From: Nepenthes gracilis
Lineage: Eukaryota > Streptophyta > Magnoliopsida > Caryophyllales > Nepenthaceae
Reading direction: 5' to 3'
DNA: 64,000 nucleotides
Assembly: GCA_033239525.1 (NCBI GenBank)
Contig: BSYO01000025.1
Location: forward strand, 13,674,001 to 13,738,000
Under the pieces are notes generated by a model. It had not been told where the DNA came from, did not search any database, and worked only from the letters and a program-made list of their open reading frames with translations. How positions within the stretch are numbered: the stretch's first letter is position 1; each line of letters starts with the position of its first letter. A program made the translations under genes and the position numbers. This document shows, in pieces, positions 35,277 to 45,540 of the stretch.

Positions 35277-36535
35277 ATGCAGATTTTCGAAATAAAAAAC
35301 TGGATGACGCCCTACTCTAACTATCTGGCTGACGGATCATTTCCAGAAGACGCAGAGAAGGTTAAGCGAATCAAAAAGACAGTCGGCTGGTATACTGTGG
35401 TTGATGGACGGCTATATCGTTGTGGCTACTCAACACCATACCTTCGATGCCTAACTCCTGAAGAGGCTGACTACACCTTGGGCGAAATGCACCTCGGGAT
35501 TTACAGAGCACATATTGGCCGAAAAAACTTAGCCTTTAAGATCATGAGGTAGGGCTATTACTGGCTCTCGATAAAAAAGGACGCACTCGAATTTGTGAAG
35601 AAGTGTGAAAGCTGCCAGCTTCATAGTAACCTTCACCGCCAACCGTCCGTTGACCTGAAGACACTTCAGGCCCCTTGGCCCTTTGCGCAATGGGGGCTCG
35701 ATATTCTTGGCCCATTTCCCATTGCCACAGGACAAAGGAAGTTCATCATCGTGGACATCGACTACTTCACCAAGTTGGTCGAGGCTATCTCTCTGGAAAA
35801 AATTACAGAGCACAACGCTCTTGAATTCCTTTGCCAAAACATTATTCGCAGATTTAGCATCCCAGAGGTAGTCGTGATTGACAACGGGACTTAATTCTCG
35901 GGGAAGCGCTTCACCAAGTATTGCGCCAGCCTTGGTATCAAGTTGGTCCACACTTCGGTGGCATACCCCCAAGTGAATGGACAGGAGGAGGTTACGAACC
36001 GAACGCTACTCCACGGGTTAAAGACCAAGCTGGAAGACGTAGGGGGCTCCTGGGTAGACGAGCTCCCCTCAGTTCTCTGGTCTTACCAGATAACCTCAAA
36101 AGAACCAACGCGCGGGACACCCTTCAGTATCTGTTACGAGACTGAAGCGGTAATCCCGATCGAAATCGGGCTTCCAAGTCTTAGGGTGGAATCGTTTGAC
36201 CCACAGGGTAACTTCTAAAAAATCAGGGAACACCTAGACTTGTTGGAGGAAGCCCGTGACGCCGCCAGAACGCGGACAGTGGCTTACCAATATCGAATTG
36301 CCCGATACTACAACAAAAAGGTAAAGGCGCGACAATTCGATGTTGGGGACCTTATCCTGCGAGGCGTCGAGGCCACAAGCAAGCCAGCCGGCCACAACAA
36401 GTTCTCCCCTAATTGGGAAGGGCCTTTCTTAGTCTTCGTCGTCCTACGAAACGGAGCGAACAAGCTCCGGAACTAGGACGGGAAGTTGGTCCCACAAACG
36501 TGGAATGCGATCCACCTCAAACGCTACTTCCAATA
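35277..36535 (+). pseudogene. Gypsy-T integrase, broken
   Basis: A zinc-binding HHCC remnant is seen (HLGIYRAHIG, then KKCESCQLH). The core has WGLDILGPFP, IVDIDYFTKLVEA, VVIDNGT and a SVAYPQVNGQEEVTNRTL helix. The C-terminal part is KVKARQFDVGDLILR and ends near WNAIHLKRYFQ and TAA. In-frame stops lie at 35550, 35892, 36216 and 36474. Confidence 0.88.
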
Positions 36536-36728
36536 AGGAACCCAGCTATGTACTTGCATTATTGAGTGTACGTATTCGCCTGCTTGTTTCAATTTACCAA
36601 AATAAGTGTTTCCTTAGCATACTGTCTTTCCCTTTCCTTTGTGCATGTATATATATGTGTTTGCTTTGCAGGTTTACTCGACCTAGATTGCCCATAAGTC
36701 GGGAGGGTCTTCACCCTCTCGTTACTAA

Positions 36729-36929
36729 ACCCTGGTCATCCAGGCAGCCCATAAGTGGTCGAATATGAACCTTGGTCATCCGAGCAACCAATTATCGGTC
36801 GTACTTAAACTTTGGTCATCCAGGTGGCCCATGAGTAGCCTAATTATGAACCTCGGTCATCCGAGCGGCCCATAAGTGGTCGAATCTAAACATTGGTCAT
36901 TCAAGTGGCCCGTTAGCAGTCAAAATCTT
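36729..36929 (+). repeat. Tandem repeat of about 40 bp (five diverged units) after integrase
   Basis: Five units each begin with a form of AACCTTGGTCATCC and continue with GGCCCATAAGTGGTCGAAT or a variant. They lie between pol and the internal polypurine motif. Confidence 0.7.
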
Positions 36930-36939
36930 AGGGGGCTAG
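36930..36939 (+). other. Internal polypurine-tract-like site
   Basis: AGGGGGCTAG followed by TG matches the true 3' polypurine tract at 39951-39960 (TGGGGGCTAG followed by TG). It marks the left edge of the antisense-gene block. Confidence 0.5.
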
Positions 36940-37315
36940 TGCAACACACGTAATGACCTCCTCCACGAGGAGATAGTGTGATTACTCAACGATGATCGAA
37001 GGGAGAAAAATTGTTCTTCGAGGTTAGCCACCCAAGTCAACATTTGGCAGCTCTATCAAGCTTTACTCACAAGCCACCACTACTAGGTCGGCTAACACAT
37101 ACACAACCACCTACAAAAAAGAACCTAAGAATTTCACTCCTTTGACAGCAATGTAATGGTCGCCAGCCAACTGAGTTGGCCGTCCAGTACAGCAAACATG
37201 TAAGTATAAAGTAGTAAAAAAAAATAGACACAAAATGGGAGAATTCTCATTCTATTGCTTTCAAATGTATTACATTATACATAATACAAAGGGAAGGCTA
37301 AAAATCGACAAAAGG

Positions 37316-39044
37316 CTAAGGAGGAGGCGGAGGTTGCGCCTGACCGTCTCGCAGAGCCCTCACAAGACTTTCGTGGGTCTGGGTGGACCTATTTGACATG
37401 TTAAGTAGGTCCACCGGGAAATTAGGGTCAATAAGACGCGTGATACGCCGACACATATTGACCCCCTCCCACATCTACAACCACATCAGTTGCTCAATCT
37501 CGTGGAGGTGTATCCGAAGGCTCAGACAGTTCTCCAACTCTGTCAGCTGCCCTCCAAGCTGGCTAAGACACCCGGTGATCTGCTCGTTCTCCTATCATAG
37601 CCGAGCATTCTCCTCTTTTAGATTAACATTCTCAGCCTCTGTATCGGCCAGAATGGTCTACAAGGCGGCGGCATCCGACCGGTGCTCTACTCCCAAAGTC
37701 GCTAGCTTCACGTCCAGCCAGGCGATCTCTACCTCCCTATCAAAGATCACCCAGTCCCGCTGATCAATCACCTTTGCAATGGCAACCAGCACATTCTCCT
37801 TCTGCACTAAAGAACAAAACAAATCAGAAATTCTAAATGAGAAGTTATGCAAAAAGTATCATAAAAAATTACACCCCCCAGACTCTCCGTGCGGGCCTAT
37901 CAGGTCTGGCCTCGAAGTCTGGCTCCAGCGGCGGCGGGCTAGAAGCAATGCCCTCACGAGCGGAGCTGGCGGTGGCCTCCTCCAGGAGCCCCTCATCAAC
38001 GTCGTCCACGGCAGCAGCAGGCTCCCCAGCGACGGCCTCCACTATAGCCACTGGAGGATCAAGGTCAACCACCAGCTGCTCAGCCGGCATCTGCATGGCT
38101 GGTGAGCCGACTGACGGCTCCTGCGCCTCCGTCGACGGCTCACAGGTTGGCTCTAAAAAAATCTCCGTCTGTGCCACCCGAAGAACCACCTGTGGCGCAA
38201 GCTGCGCCAGAATAACGCCTTTGCCCCTAGTTTCTAGCAAGTTCTTAAACGACTTCTCCATCCCGGTGGCACTGTTGGGACCGCTACAAATCCCGATAGC
38301 GATATAGTCGGGCCCCAAAGACGATGAGGAGGATGTCTCCACTGCCACCCTTTTGGGCCTTGGGCCAATGAAGTCATCATCTGTTGGACGGGGACGAATG
38401 AGCAGGCCCCTGGACTCCTTCGGTCGCATCATCACTGCCGGCATCGGTGCCTCAAATTTCTGAATAGGGGAAGGCGGTCCCTAATTCACCTTCTTAGTCT
38501 CTACCCTAGAGATCAAAAAATCTCTCTTGAAGTTAGAGAGATGGGCCTTGACCAATTTGGTCAGCCACTCCAAGGACGCCGTCTTCGCCACAGACGGTGT
38601 CCCTGTATAAACCTCCGGCACTTGGCCCCAATCTATTGCCAAGGGCTAGGTTTCAGTCACCCTCACAAAGAAGAACTAATTCTTCCAATTCTTCAGTGAG
38701 TCATAGATGGCCGTATTAACATTTAGGCCACTACGTGGAACCAGGGAGATCCACTCTCCTCCTTGGTTTATCTTGAACAAACCCTTCACCATAGACATCG
38801 TTAACAACACGCAAAGCCTGGAGGATCGATTGTAAGTCGTCCAGAAGAGGAAGACGGAGACCGCTCTCATGCGGGCCTCATACACCGTTACGTGTCCTGT
38901 CGGCGGAGAAAAGGCCCTGTCGTCCTTGTCTGGAACCCTCCACGCGATGTCTTTGGGGATGTTGAACTCAGTGCACAGCTCTTTTACGTCTTTCTCTCGG
39001 AGAACAGAAAGGATGTCGGCAACAGAAGTTGAAGCCATATTCAC
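37316..39044 (-). pseudogene. Antisense gene of Gypsy-T, 'putative gypsy type transposon' family, one intron
   Basis: Transcribed against pol. Exon 1 is 39044-37875 and exon 2 is 37801-37316. The 73-bp intron (37802-37874) has donor GTGTAA and acceptor TTTAGTGCAG, and it restores an open phase. The spliced frame would code for about 551 residues. It now has seven in-frame stops: TAG at about 38676, 38646 and 38481, and four in exon 2. The N-terminal part has PPTGHVTVYEARMRA and, around the first stop, SLKNWKN then FFFVRV. This fits the plant-only family Pfam calls Transposase_28. The middle is P/A/E-rich, and the end is a coiled-coil stretch (LADTEAENVNLKEENARL). Its function is unknown. Antisense ORFs are known in Tat-type elements such as Grande and RIRE2. 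Confidence 0.78.
37802..37874 (-). other. 73-bp intron in the antisense gene
   Basis: Minus strand: GGG|GTGTAATTT ... TGTTCTTTAGTGCAG|AAGGAG. It is A+T-rich, and the coding phase on both sides is 0. Unspliced, the frame stops at once (TAA at 37869-37871) and the downstream coiled-coil frame is shifted by one base. That pattern is best explained by splicing. Confidence 0.7.
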
Positions 39045-39283
39045 AGAAGAACTAAGGTTTCTCTTTGGAATGAAAGAAGGTTAAAGACGAAGAAGCAGAA
39101 CGGAAGGCATGGAAAATACTAAATGTAGAGGAGGGAAACTTAAACGACAAGGTGTGAAACGCCTTAAACCTCCTTGAGAAGGCACGACATCATTCCTGCC
39201 ACTTGTCGCATCCCAAATGGGTCTCTTTTGAACAAATCTTCTGACGCATTAATGGCTGGGATAGTGGTTCAACCGTGTGAAGA

Positions 39284-39289
39284 CACGTG
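39284..39289. promoter_or_regulatory. G-box upstream of the antisense gene
   Basis: The palindrome CACGTG sits in AGACACGTGTCT, 240 bp upstream of the antisense start codon. Confidence 0.4.
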
Positions 39290-39370
39290 TCTACTTTTAA
39301 CCTGACAGGCCGGCTAATTGCCACGCGTCACTTAGGGCTCATACAAAGTTCTCCGAAATCTGGCAAAAAA

Positions 39371-39848
39371 GGTCAACAGATCCGGTCAACCTTCTTCTCC
39401 AGATCTGACCAAAGACGGTCAACAGATCCGGTCAATTCTCTTCTCTGGATCTGACCAGGACGGTCAACAGATCCGGTCAAACTTCTCCTCCGGATCTGAC
39501 CAAAGACAGTTAACAGATTTGGTCAATTTTCTTCTCCAAATCTGATCAGGATGATCAACAGATCCGGTCAATCTTTCTTCTCTAGATCTGACCATAGACG
39601 GTCAACAGATCCGGTCAAATTTCTTCTCCGAATCTGACCAAAGACGGTCACAGATCCGGTTGACTCTCTTCTCTAAATTTGACCCGAGACGATCAACAGA
39701 TCCGGTCAACTTTCTTCTCCAGATATGACTAGAGACGGTCAACAGATCCAGTCAACTTTCTTCTCCGGATATGACTAGAGACGATCAACAGATCCAGTCA
39801 ACATTCTTCTCCGGATCTGACCAGGACAGTCAACAGATTCGGTCAACG
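39371..39848 (-). repeat. W-box-rich tandem array of a 46-bp unit
   Basis: About 10.5 units with a period of 45-47 bp. The typical unit has GGTCAACAGATCCGG, then TCAAC and a TTCTTCTC spacer, then CCGGATCTGACC, so each can fold as a hairpin (AGATCCGG with CCGGATCT). Of 22 GGTCAA-type slots, 17 match the W-box core TTGAC[C/T] on one strand by my count. The array lies in the element's 3' untranslated region and 330-800 bp upstream of the antisense gene. Confidence 0.88.
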
Positions 39849-39950
39849 CCTCACCCTTTCGTGGAGTTCTCAAGAATTTTCAAACAGCAAAGGACAGCAA
39901 GGAGCATCCCATCATGAACATACCAGATGCCAGAATTTTGGCCACCGGCA

Positions 39951-39960
39951 TGGGGGCTAG
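39951..39960 (+). other. Polypurine tract of Gypsy-T
   Basis: TGGGGGCTAG directly abuts the 3' LTR (TGATGGG); this is the plus-strand priming site. Confidence 0.8.
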
Positions 39961-41080
39961 TGATGGGTGTGCGATAAATGAGTTGGCCAGATAGTCAAAA
40001 GCAGCCCAGATCTACTATTGGACGGTCAATGTTGGCCCAATAGAAAATGAGGGCCGAATTCCTGAAATGCCCAAACACGCATCAAACAGTCAACGCCAGC
40101 AGTGACCGACTGAGGCACAGGCAGGCGGCCTACTCGCGCCCAGGACGGTCAACCCATGCGTTGACCAGAATCACTGTAATAATAGGTCAAGAATAAAAAG
40201 GCTATTCATGGGCCTGGCCCACTTGGGCCCACGCTCCAACAGGCAGTTAGCAACGGCTTTTTTCCTAACCCTACACCTTCCATAATTCCAACCAGCTCTA
40301 AAAAAGGACATTGATAAGATCGGCGCCTTTTCCATAAGGAAGGCGCCAGATCTTTCCAACTCTTACCAAGTTGAGCCTTCCAACGGTAATATACTCGAAA
40401 GGAAGGCAAAAAATTTAGAAAGCCGCTACCCGCCAGAGAAGGAAACGATCCCAACTAATTAGGCAACGCGTGCCTTCCTCACAAGAAAGGCCGCCTAAAC
40501 ATGGCGCAGGGAATCACACCTTCCAACCAAGGAATATCACCCAACCGCCATTAAAAAGAGCCCTAGGGTTTTCGCTCAAGACATGCGAACAACTACTCAC
40601 ACAATGCCTACTACTACGCTTTCTACCATACAGACACACAACTCTCTATTGCCCAAAAGAAACGTACGCTCTCATCTACGCTTTTCACAACGATCTCGTA
40701 CTCTCTCTCTGCAAAGCATCATAACGTGTTAAGAGAAAGAACTCCAATCAAAGGCATACATACGCTCTTCCTATTGATAGACGCCTATTGCCTTCACCCA
40801 CCATCTAGATTTAAGAGATGGCATTGCCTCTTTTTCATCTGAAAACTCACGCACTCTCACACTCACCATCTCAATTCTTATTTTCAGTTACCTTCCAAAA
40901 TTTCGAAGGCTGTTTACTGACTTGAGTATCGGAGTATTTTTGGTAGGATAATTTTTCACCGACACACTGACCTTTTGTTCGTTTTAGCGGTGAGCAGGAT
41001 TTAAACTCGGTGAACGGAGCCGAAACTAGACAAACGGATCAGCTCGAATCTATTCGAAGTTTGAATCGAAGGACGCATCA
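39961..41080 (+). repeat. 3' LTR of Gypsy-T
   Basis: 1120 bp, TGATGGGTGT...GGACGCATCA. It lacks the 64-bp duplication and the perfect palindrome of the 5' LTR; the palindrome site has mutated. Confidence 0.92.
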
Positions 41081-41999
41081 CATTCTATGCTTAAAAATGC
41101 AAACTAATTTGTTCATTTTATTGGCAATTCTTTTTAAAATAATATTTTACCATATTTTTTGGATGTATTTATTAGATACCATCATATGATATAAACTTTA
41201 TTAATGTATTTATTTTTCTCTAATTTTGGTAGGTGAATGAATATATTAGATGATATGTTATTTGAAGGTGTCTAACTATTACTATTTGATTTTTATATGA
41301 AATATGCAGGATAGATAAATAAACAAATAAATAAATAACAAGTTAGACTTGGGTCCATGATAGGAAAACCACACTTCACTAAAATTTCAAAAATCTAGTA
41401 TTATATACTCATACTAGATTATCACCTTATTCTTCATATTATTTTACAAATTAAATATTAGAATACTAATTTTTAACTTATTATATTCCAACAACCAAAT
41501 ATAAAAAATAATTATTCTAAATTCTATTCACATCCTATTCTATACCCTGAGAATAACTATTCTATTCCCACCTTATTCCATTCCATCGACCAAATACGAC
41601 GTAAAATTTTCAAAAGCTAGTAATATATACTCCCCGATTTCCTTTTGTAAAGAAAACAGTCAATTTAGCTTTAAACATCACTATCACTTCGCAACCATAC
41701 TAAATTATTAAGTTGAATTATGAACGGGGTAAAAATATAGCATGCCCTAGTCACCATCGTATTTCTTTATACCCATGGCTTCATTGTAGTAAAGATTAGA
41801 CAGAATAGTAGATCAAGTATAAATGTTAGTGACATAACAATAAGGTAATTGAATTTGTTGGATCGTTGAACTATGGTTAGGATCTGAGGTTAAATTATAT
41901 AATAAGTCCATTTCATATGAATTTGTCATTTTATTTCAAGATTGAGTCATTTAGATCATTTTAGTCAAAATAAATATCATTGTCGTAACTTATATTTTG

Positions 42000-42470
42000 T
42001 CAGATTCTCATCAACTTGAGTTAATAGTATGGCCCCTTAGCCTTTGATTTTAGGTAAAGGACAAGGCGAGTTTTGAAGTTCTATTCAAATTGATGGAATC
42101 GATCTTATAAAAATTTAAAAAAAAGTGCGACGATCTTTAAAAAATTCCTAACAAACAAAAAAATATACAATAGTAAACATAGACTAAGTCAAGTTCCACA
42201 TTAGTAATGACTGCCCAAACCCAAAGCTTACGTTTTGGGACAAAATTTACGTTATGTCAAGTTCCCATCAACTTGAGTTATTGGTATGGCCTCCTAGCCT
42301 TTGATTTTAGATAAAGGATAAGGTGAGTTTTGAAATTCTATTCAAATTGTCAAAATCTATCTTATAAAGATTCTAAAAAAAGGTGTGACAATTTTTTAAA
42401 AAGGCCTAACCAAAAAAGAAATACAGTAATAATATAAACTAAGTCAAGTTTCACATTAGTAATGATCGCC
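42000..42470. repeat. Tandem duplication, period about 257 bp
   Basis: Two copies share the ordered blocks TCAACTTGAGTTA, GCCTTTGATTTTAG, GAGTTTTGAA, TTCTATTCAAATTG, AAGTCAAGTT and CACATTAGTAATGA. Copy 1 runs about 42000-42213 and copy 2 about 42257-42468. No coding potential. Confidence 0.75.
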
Positions 42471-43943
42471 CCAGGTGGACGTGAAATATAATATTTAATA
42501 TATTTTACGGAATTGACTTTTCTAATAAGTTTACAGAATCATAATATAATGGATAGTAGAGTAAAGGAAATCCTGTTGTATGATTATAGATTTTTCGGAA
42601 CATGGATCATTAATAAATATCAACTCGACAAGTTTCAATTAGGTCAATAATAATGAGTTTGATTGCTCCAAATATGAATTTGTTAGATTTTGAATCGTTT
42701 ATTTTTAAGTCTTATACCAATTGAATATATCATTTGATAGTTTATTCGATACTTGTATAAGGTTTTCACTCAAATAATGGTCGTTTTCAATGGCAAAGTT
42801 GAATCATACCTGATATATACTAGAGGGGTGTACATGCATAAAAAATAGGGATATTAATGCTTTATATATGTATAAAGAACATATATACATAGCTTTGTAC
42901 AATTATGCTTAATGGGCATATGTGTTAGGATAATTTCTAAAAAAACATTTCTGTTATCATTCCAAAGCTAATTGCAGTTATTCAAATGGCAAACTTAAAT
43001 TCAAGTGTTTTTTGTGTTGTTTTGAGATATTTGAGAGAGGAAAAATCTGATTTAGTATTCAAAATACTTTTAGTGTTAAATTGAGAGAGAAAGGGGAAGA
43101 GAAGAAAAATAAACTAATTTGAAATATTTTTTCGATGATTATTTGTTATTACTTATTTATTATTCATTATTCAATTTGTCTAAATTTATGATAAATTTAA
43201 ATATGAGTCTGAAATGTTTATTGTAAGTAAACTCACATTATAAAGATAAATTTTTTTATTTTTTTATTTTTATTTAAGAAGGGTTAACACCTAAAATTCA
43301 TTTGTTATTGTGCTTGTTTTTTAATTGTATGATATTGTTACGTTCTCAAAGACTCAAACAAACAGGCGATAAATTCCATCTTAGTTAGGCAATTTTTCTC
43401 GGCTCCATGTTTGCGGAGTTTAGCCTATCCCTTAATAAGTGGTATCACAATATGTTAGGTTTGTACCAAAACCAACAAGTGGTATCAAATAATACGGAAG
43501 ATCTGATTTGCGACTCCTAATCTGTAGGATAATTCGAATTCGTAGGATCTAATTATTGTACGGATAAATAAATTTATCCGTCAGTTATATCAGGTCAGGG
43601 CTTGATTTAGGTCATTTTAGTTCTAACTCTTAATTGCTAATTTTTTCCTATTTCTGCCCTGATCTTTGATGGGGTAGAAATTTTAGTCCCATCTCCCTAT
43701 CTGTTGTGATATGAAATACTCATCTCATCCCTATATACAAAATATTTGTAATAGAAGAGGAAAAGTATGATCTTAGAAGTATAAATTTAAAATAGCAAAA
43801 ATAATCTTGAATAAGCTTGAGTTTTAGATTTTTTTTTAATTTTAGTATGATTTAAGATTTCAAAAATTATTAATTTTTGAAAATTTTGGCCAGCCTTTGG
43901 GATGATTTTGAATTATCATATTTGAGACCGGTGTAGGTTGCTT

Positions 43944-44228
43944 TTAAGGACCAGGTGAATAGATATCAAAACTATTTTGTACCCATCCAAAAATTTTAAT
44001 TTTGTGTTTTTTGTGGAACCAGTCAAAGCCTTTTTTTTTTTTTTTTTTGTGTAGATCTAGTCGGGCCGGTTCAGCGCTACGATTCACAGAAAAGGCCAAA
44101 ATTTCCTTCCCTAGGTGCCGAGAGAGGAGCAATTGCGAGGCGGGTGGCATGCCCTTAACCATCATCCTAGCGACCATCGGTGTCATTGACCGGCCAACGA
44201 AAGGATATGGTGGTAGGATGATTAACAA
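43944..44228 (-). other. GC-rich segment ending in oligo(A) on the minus strand
   Basis: Read on the minus strand, a GC-rich stretch (44225-44050) ends in 18-20 A residues (44049-44030), as a retroposed fragment would. No target-site duplication and no gene family could be found. The open frames over it are probably chance. Confidence 0.25.
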
Positions 44229-44289
44229 TTTTTTTATTTATTTGATAATAAATAGATTTATCTTTTTACATTGTGTTAGTTATTTATAT

Positions 44290-44745
44290 AAAATGTTGTT
44301 TTTTGTTATTTATTTATTTAATGATTTTACAATAAAAAGGGTAATGAGTATGAGATGGTAATGATTTTGCCTAGCTATTATTTTTCCCTCTCCAATTTTT
44401 TGAACAAAAATTATGTCAAATTAATAACATATTGACTTGAATATTAATATACAAATACTAAAAATATATATGTAAATTAACATGATGCACAACTTTTAAT
44501 TTGAAAAAAATTTTCTATTTTTTATTTTTTATCTTTTTCTTTTCACAATTTACTTAAAAAGGTGTTCATTTTTTTTCCCTGAATTTATTAACGATAAAGT
44601 CTTGACAATAAAATATAGTAATTTATTATATTTGAACTCAATTTTTGACAATAAAATCATCATTAAATAAATTTTACTTCTAATTTGCCATACATCTTAT
44701 ATATATATCATACTGATTTTCCAAAGAGTAATATATAAGATTCAT
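44290..44745 (+). repeat. Dispersed repeat R2, copy A
   Basis: TTTTACAATAAAAAGGGTAAT plus GAGTATGAGATGGTAATG (44324-44363) and a second block, TCATACTGATTTTCCAAAGAG (44708-44728), match 63902-64000. In copy A the two blocks are about 340 bp apart; in copy B they are adjacent. Confidence 0.55.
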
Positions 44746-45189
44746 TTTAGAATATTAAACATTTAGTTATAATAAGTGAACAAGTTTTGAAACACTAGTT
44801 TCAAATTTTCTAAAAATTTTAAAATTCAATTTAAAATTAAAAAAATAAAAATTAAGTCCCCGATTTTTTAAATGGAAAGTAGATAGATTTGAATACTTTT
44901 TTTGTTGTATTTTTCATTTTCCTCTATAACTTTTTTAAAAAAATAATGACACTTTTCACAATTGAACAAGTTCTTAGCCTTTTGTTTTTCTTGTTCCATT
45001 TTTGGGATGAAACATAGATGATATATTATTAGCTTATATGAGATAACCTATAAATTAATCTTGTACTAATCTACACCTCCTTTTATACATAAGTAGATGA
45101 TATCCTTTAACCAACATTAAAATATTTTATGTTGTAAGGTTTGAAATGATAATTAAGTTAAGTAAATTAATAAATTTTTAAAATTAAGT

Positions 45190-45540
45190 GGGTTTTTCAG
45201 TCAAATTAATTATTACACTAAAGTAGGTTAAGTTGAGTGATACTTAATGTGTATCTAATCCACACATGAACATATTTTAGATATAATATTTGCATTTGAT
45301 ATGCATTTAAATGAAATACGTGCGTGTTTAATGTAGAATATTTGTACCAAAAGGGCACTCGTACACGACACAAATTATGTCTCAATTTTCGATTAGCATC
45401 TAACTAGCACTTATATATTAACTTTCTATAAATAGATCACTTGGCCTATTTTACCTTATTTCTACGGGACTTTTTCTGCGAGAGGAAAGAGAAAAGGAAG
45501 AGAATGATGGAGAGAGAGAGAGAAGAAAGATTTTGGGAGA
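45190..45540 (+). repeat. Dispersed repeat R1, copy C
   Basis: The order GATACTTAATGTG, ACACATGAACATATTTTAG, CACTCGTACACGACA, CTATAAATAG and a purine-rich leader (45480-45535) follows copies A and B. Ends are not defined. Confidence 0.4.

Larger units (their letters stand above)
30013..41080 (+). mobile_element. Ty3/gypsy Tat-clade LTR retrotransposon with antisense gene (Gypsy-T)
   Basis: 11,068 bp. The LTRs lie at 30013-31195 and 39961-41080 (both start TGATGGGTGT). The target-site duplication CATTC is at 30008-30012 and 41081-41085. The order gag, protease, RT, RNase H, second RNase H-like domain, integrase fits Ty3/gypsy. The second RNase H is a Tat-clade trait. Beyond integrase come a 40-bp tandem repeat, a spare polypurine motif, an antisense intron-containing gene, a 46-bp W-box-rich tandem array and the polypurine tract GGGGGCTAG at the 3' LTR. 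Pol and gag have many stops and frame breaks, so the element cannot move on its own. Confidence 0.95.
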
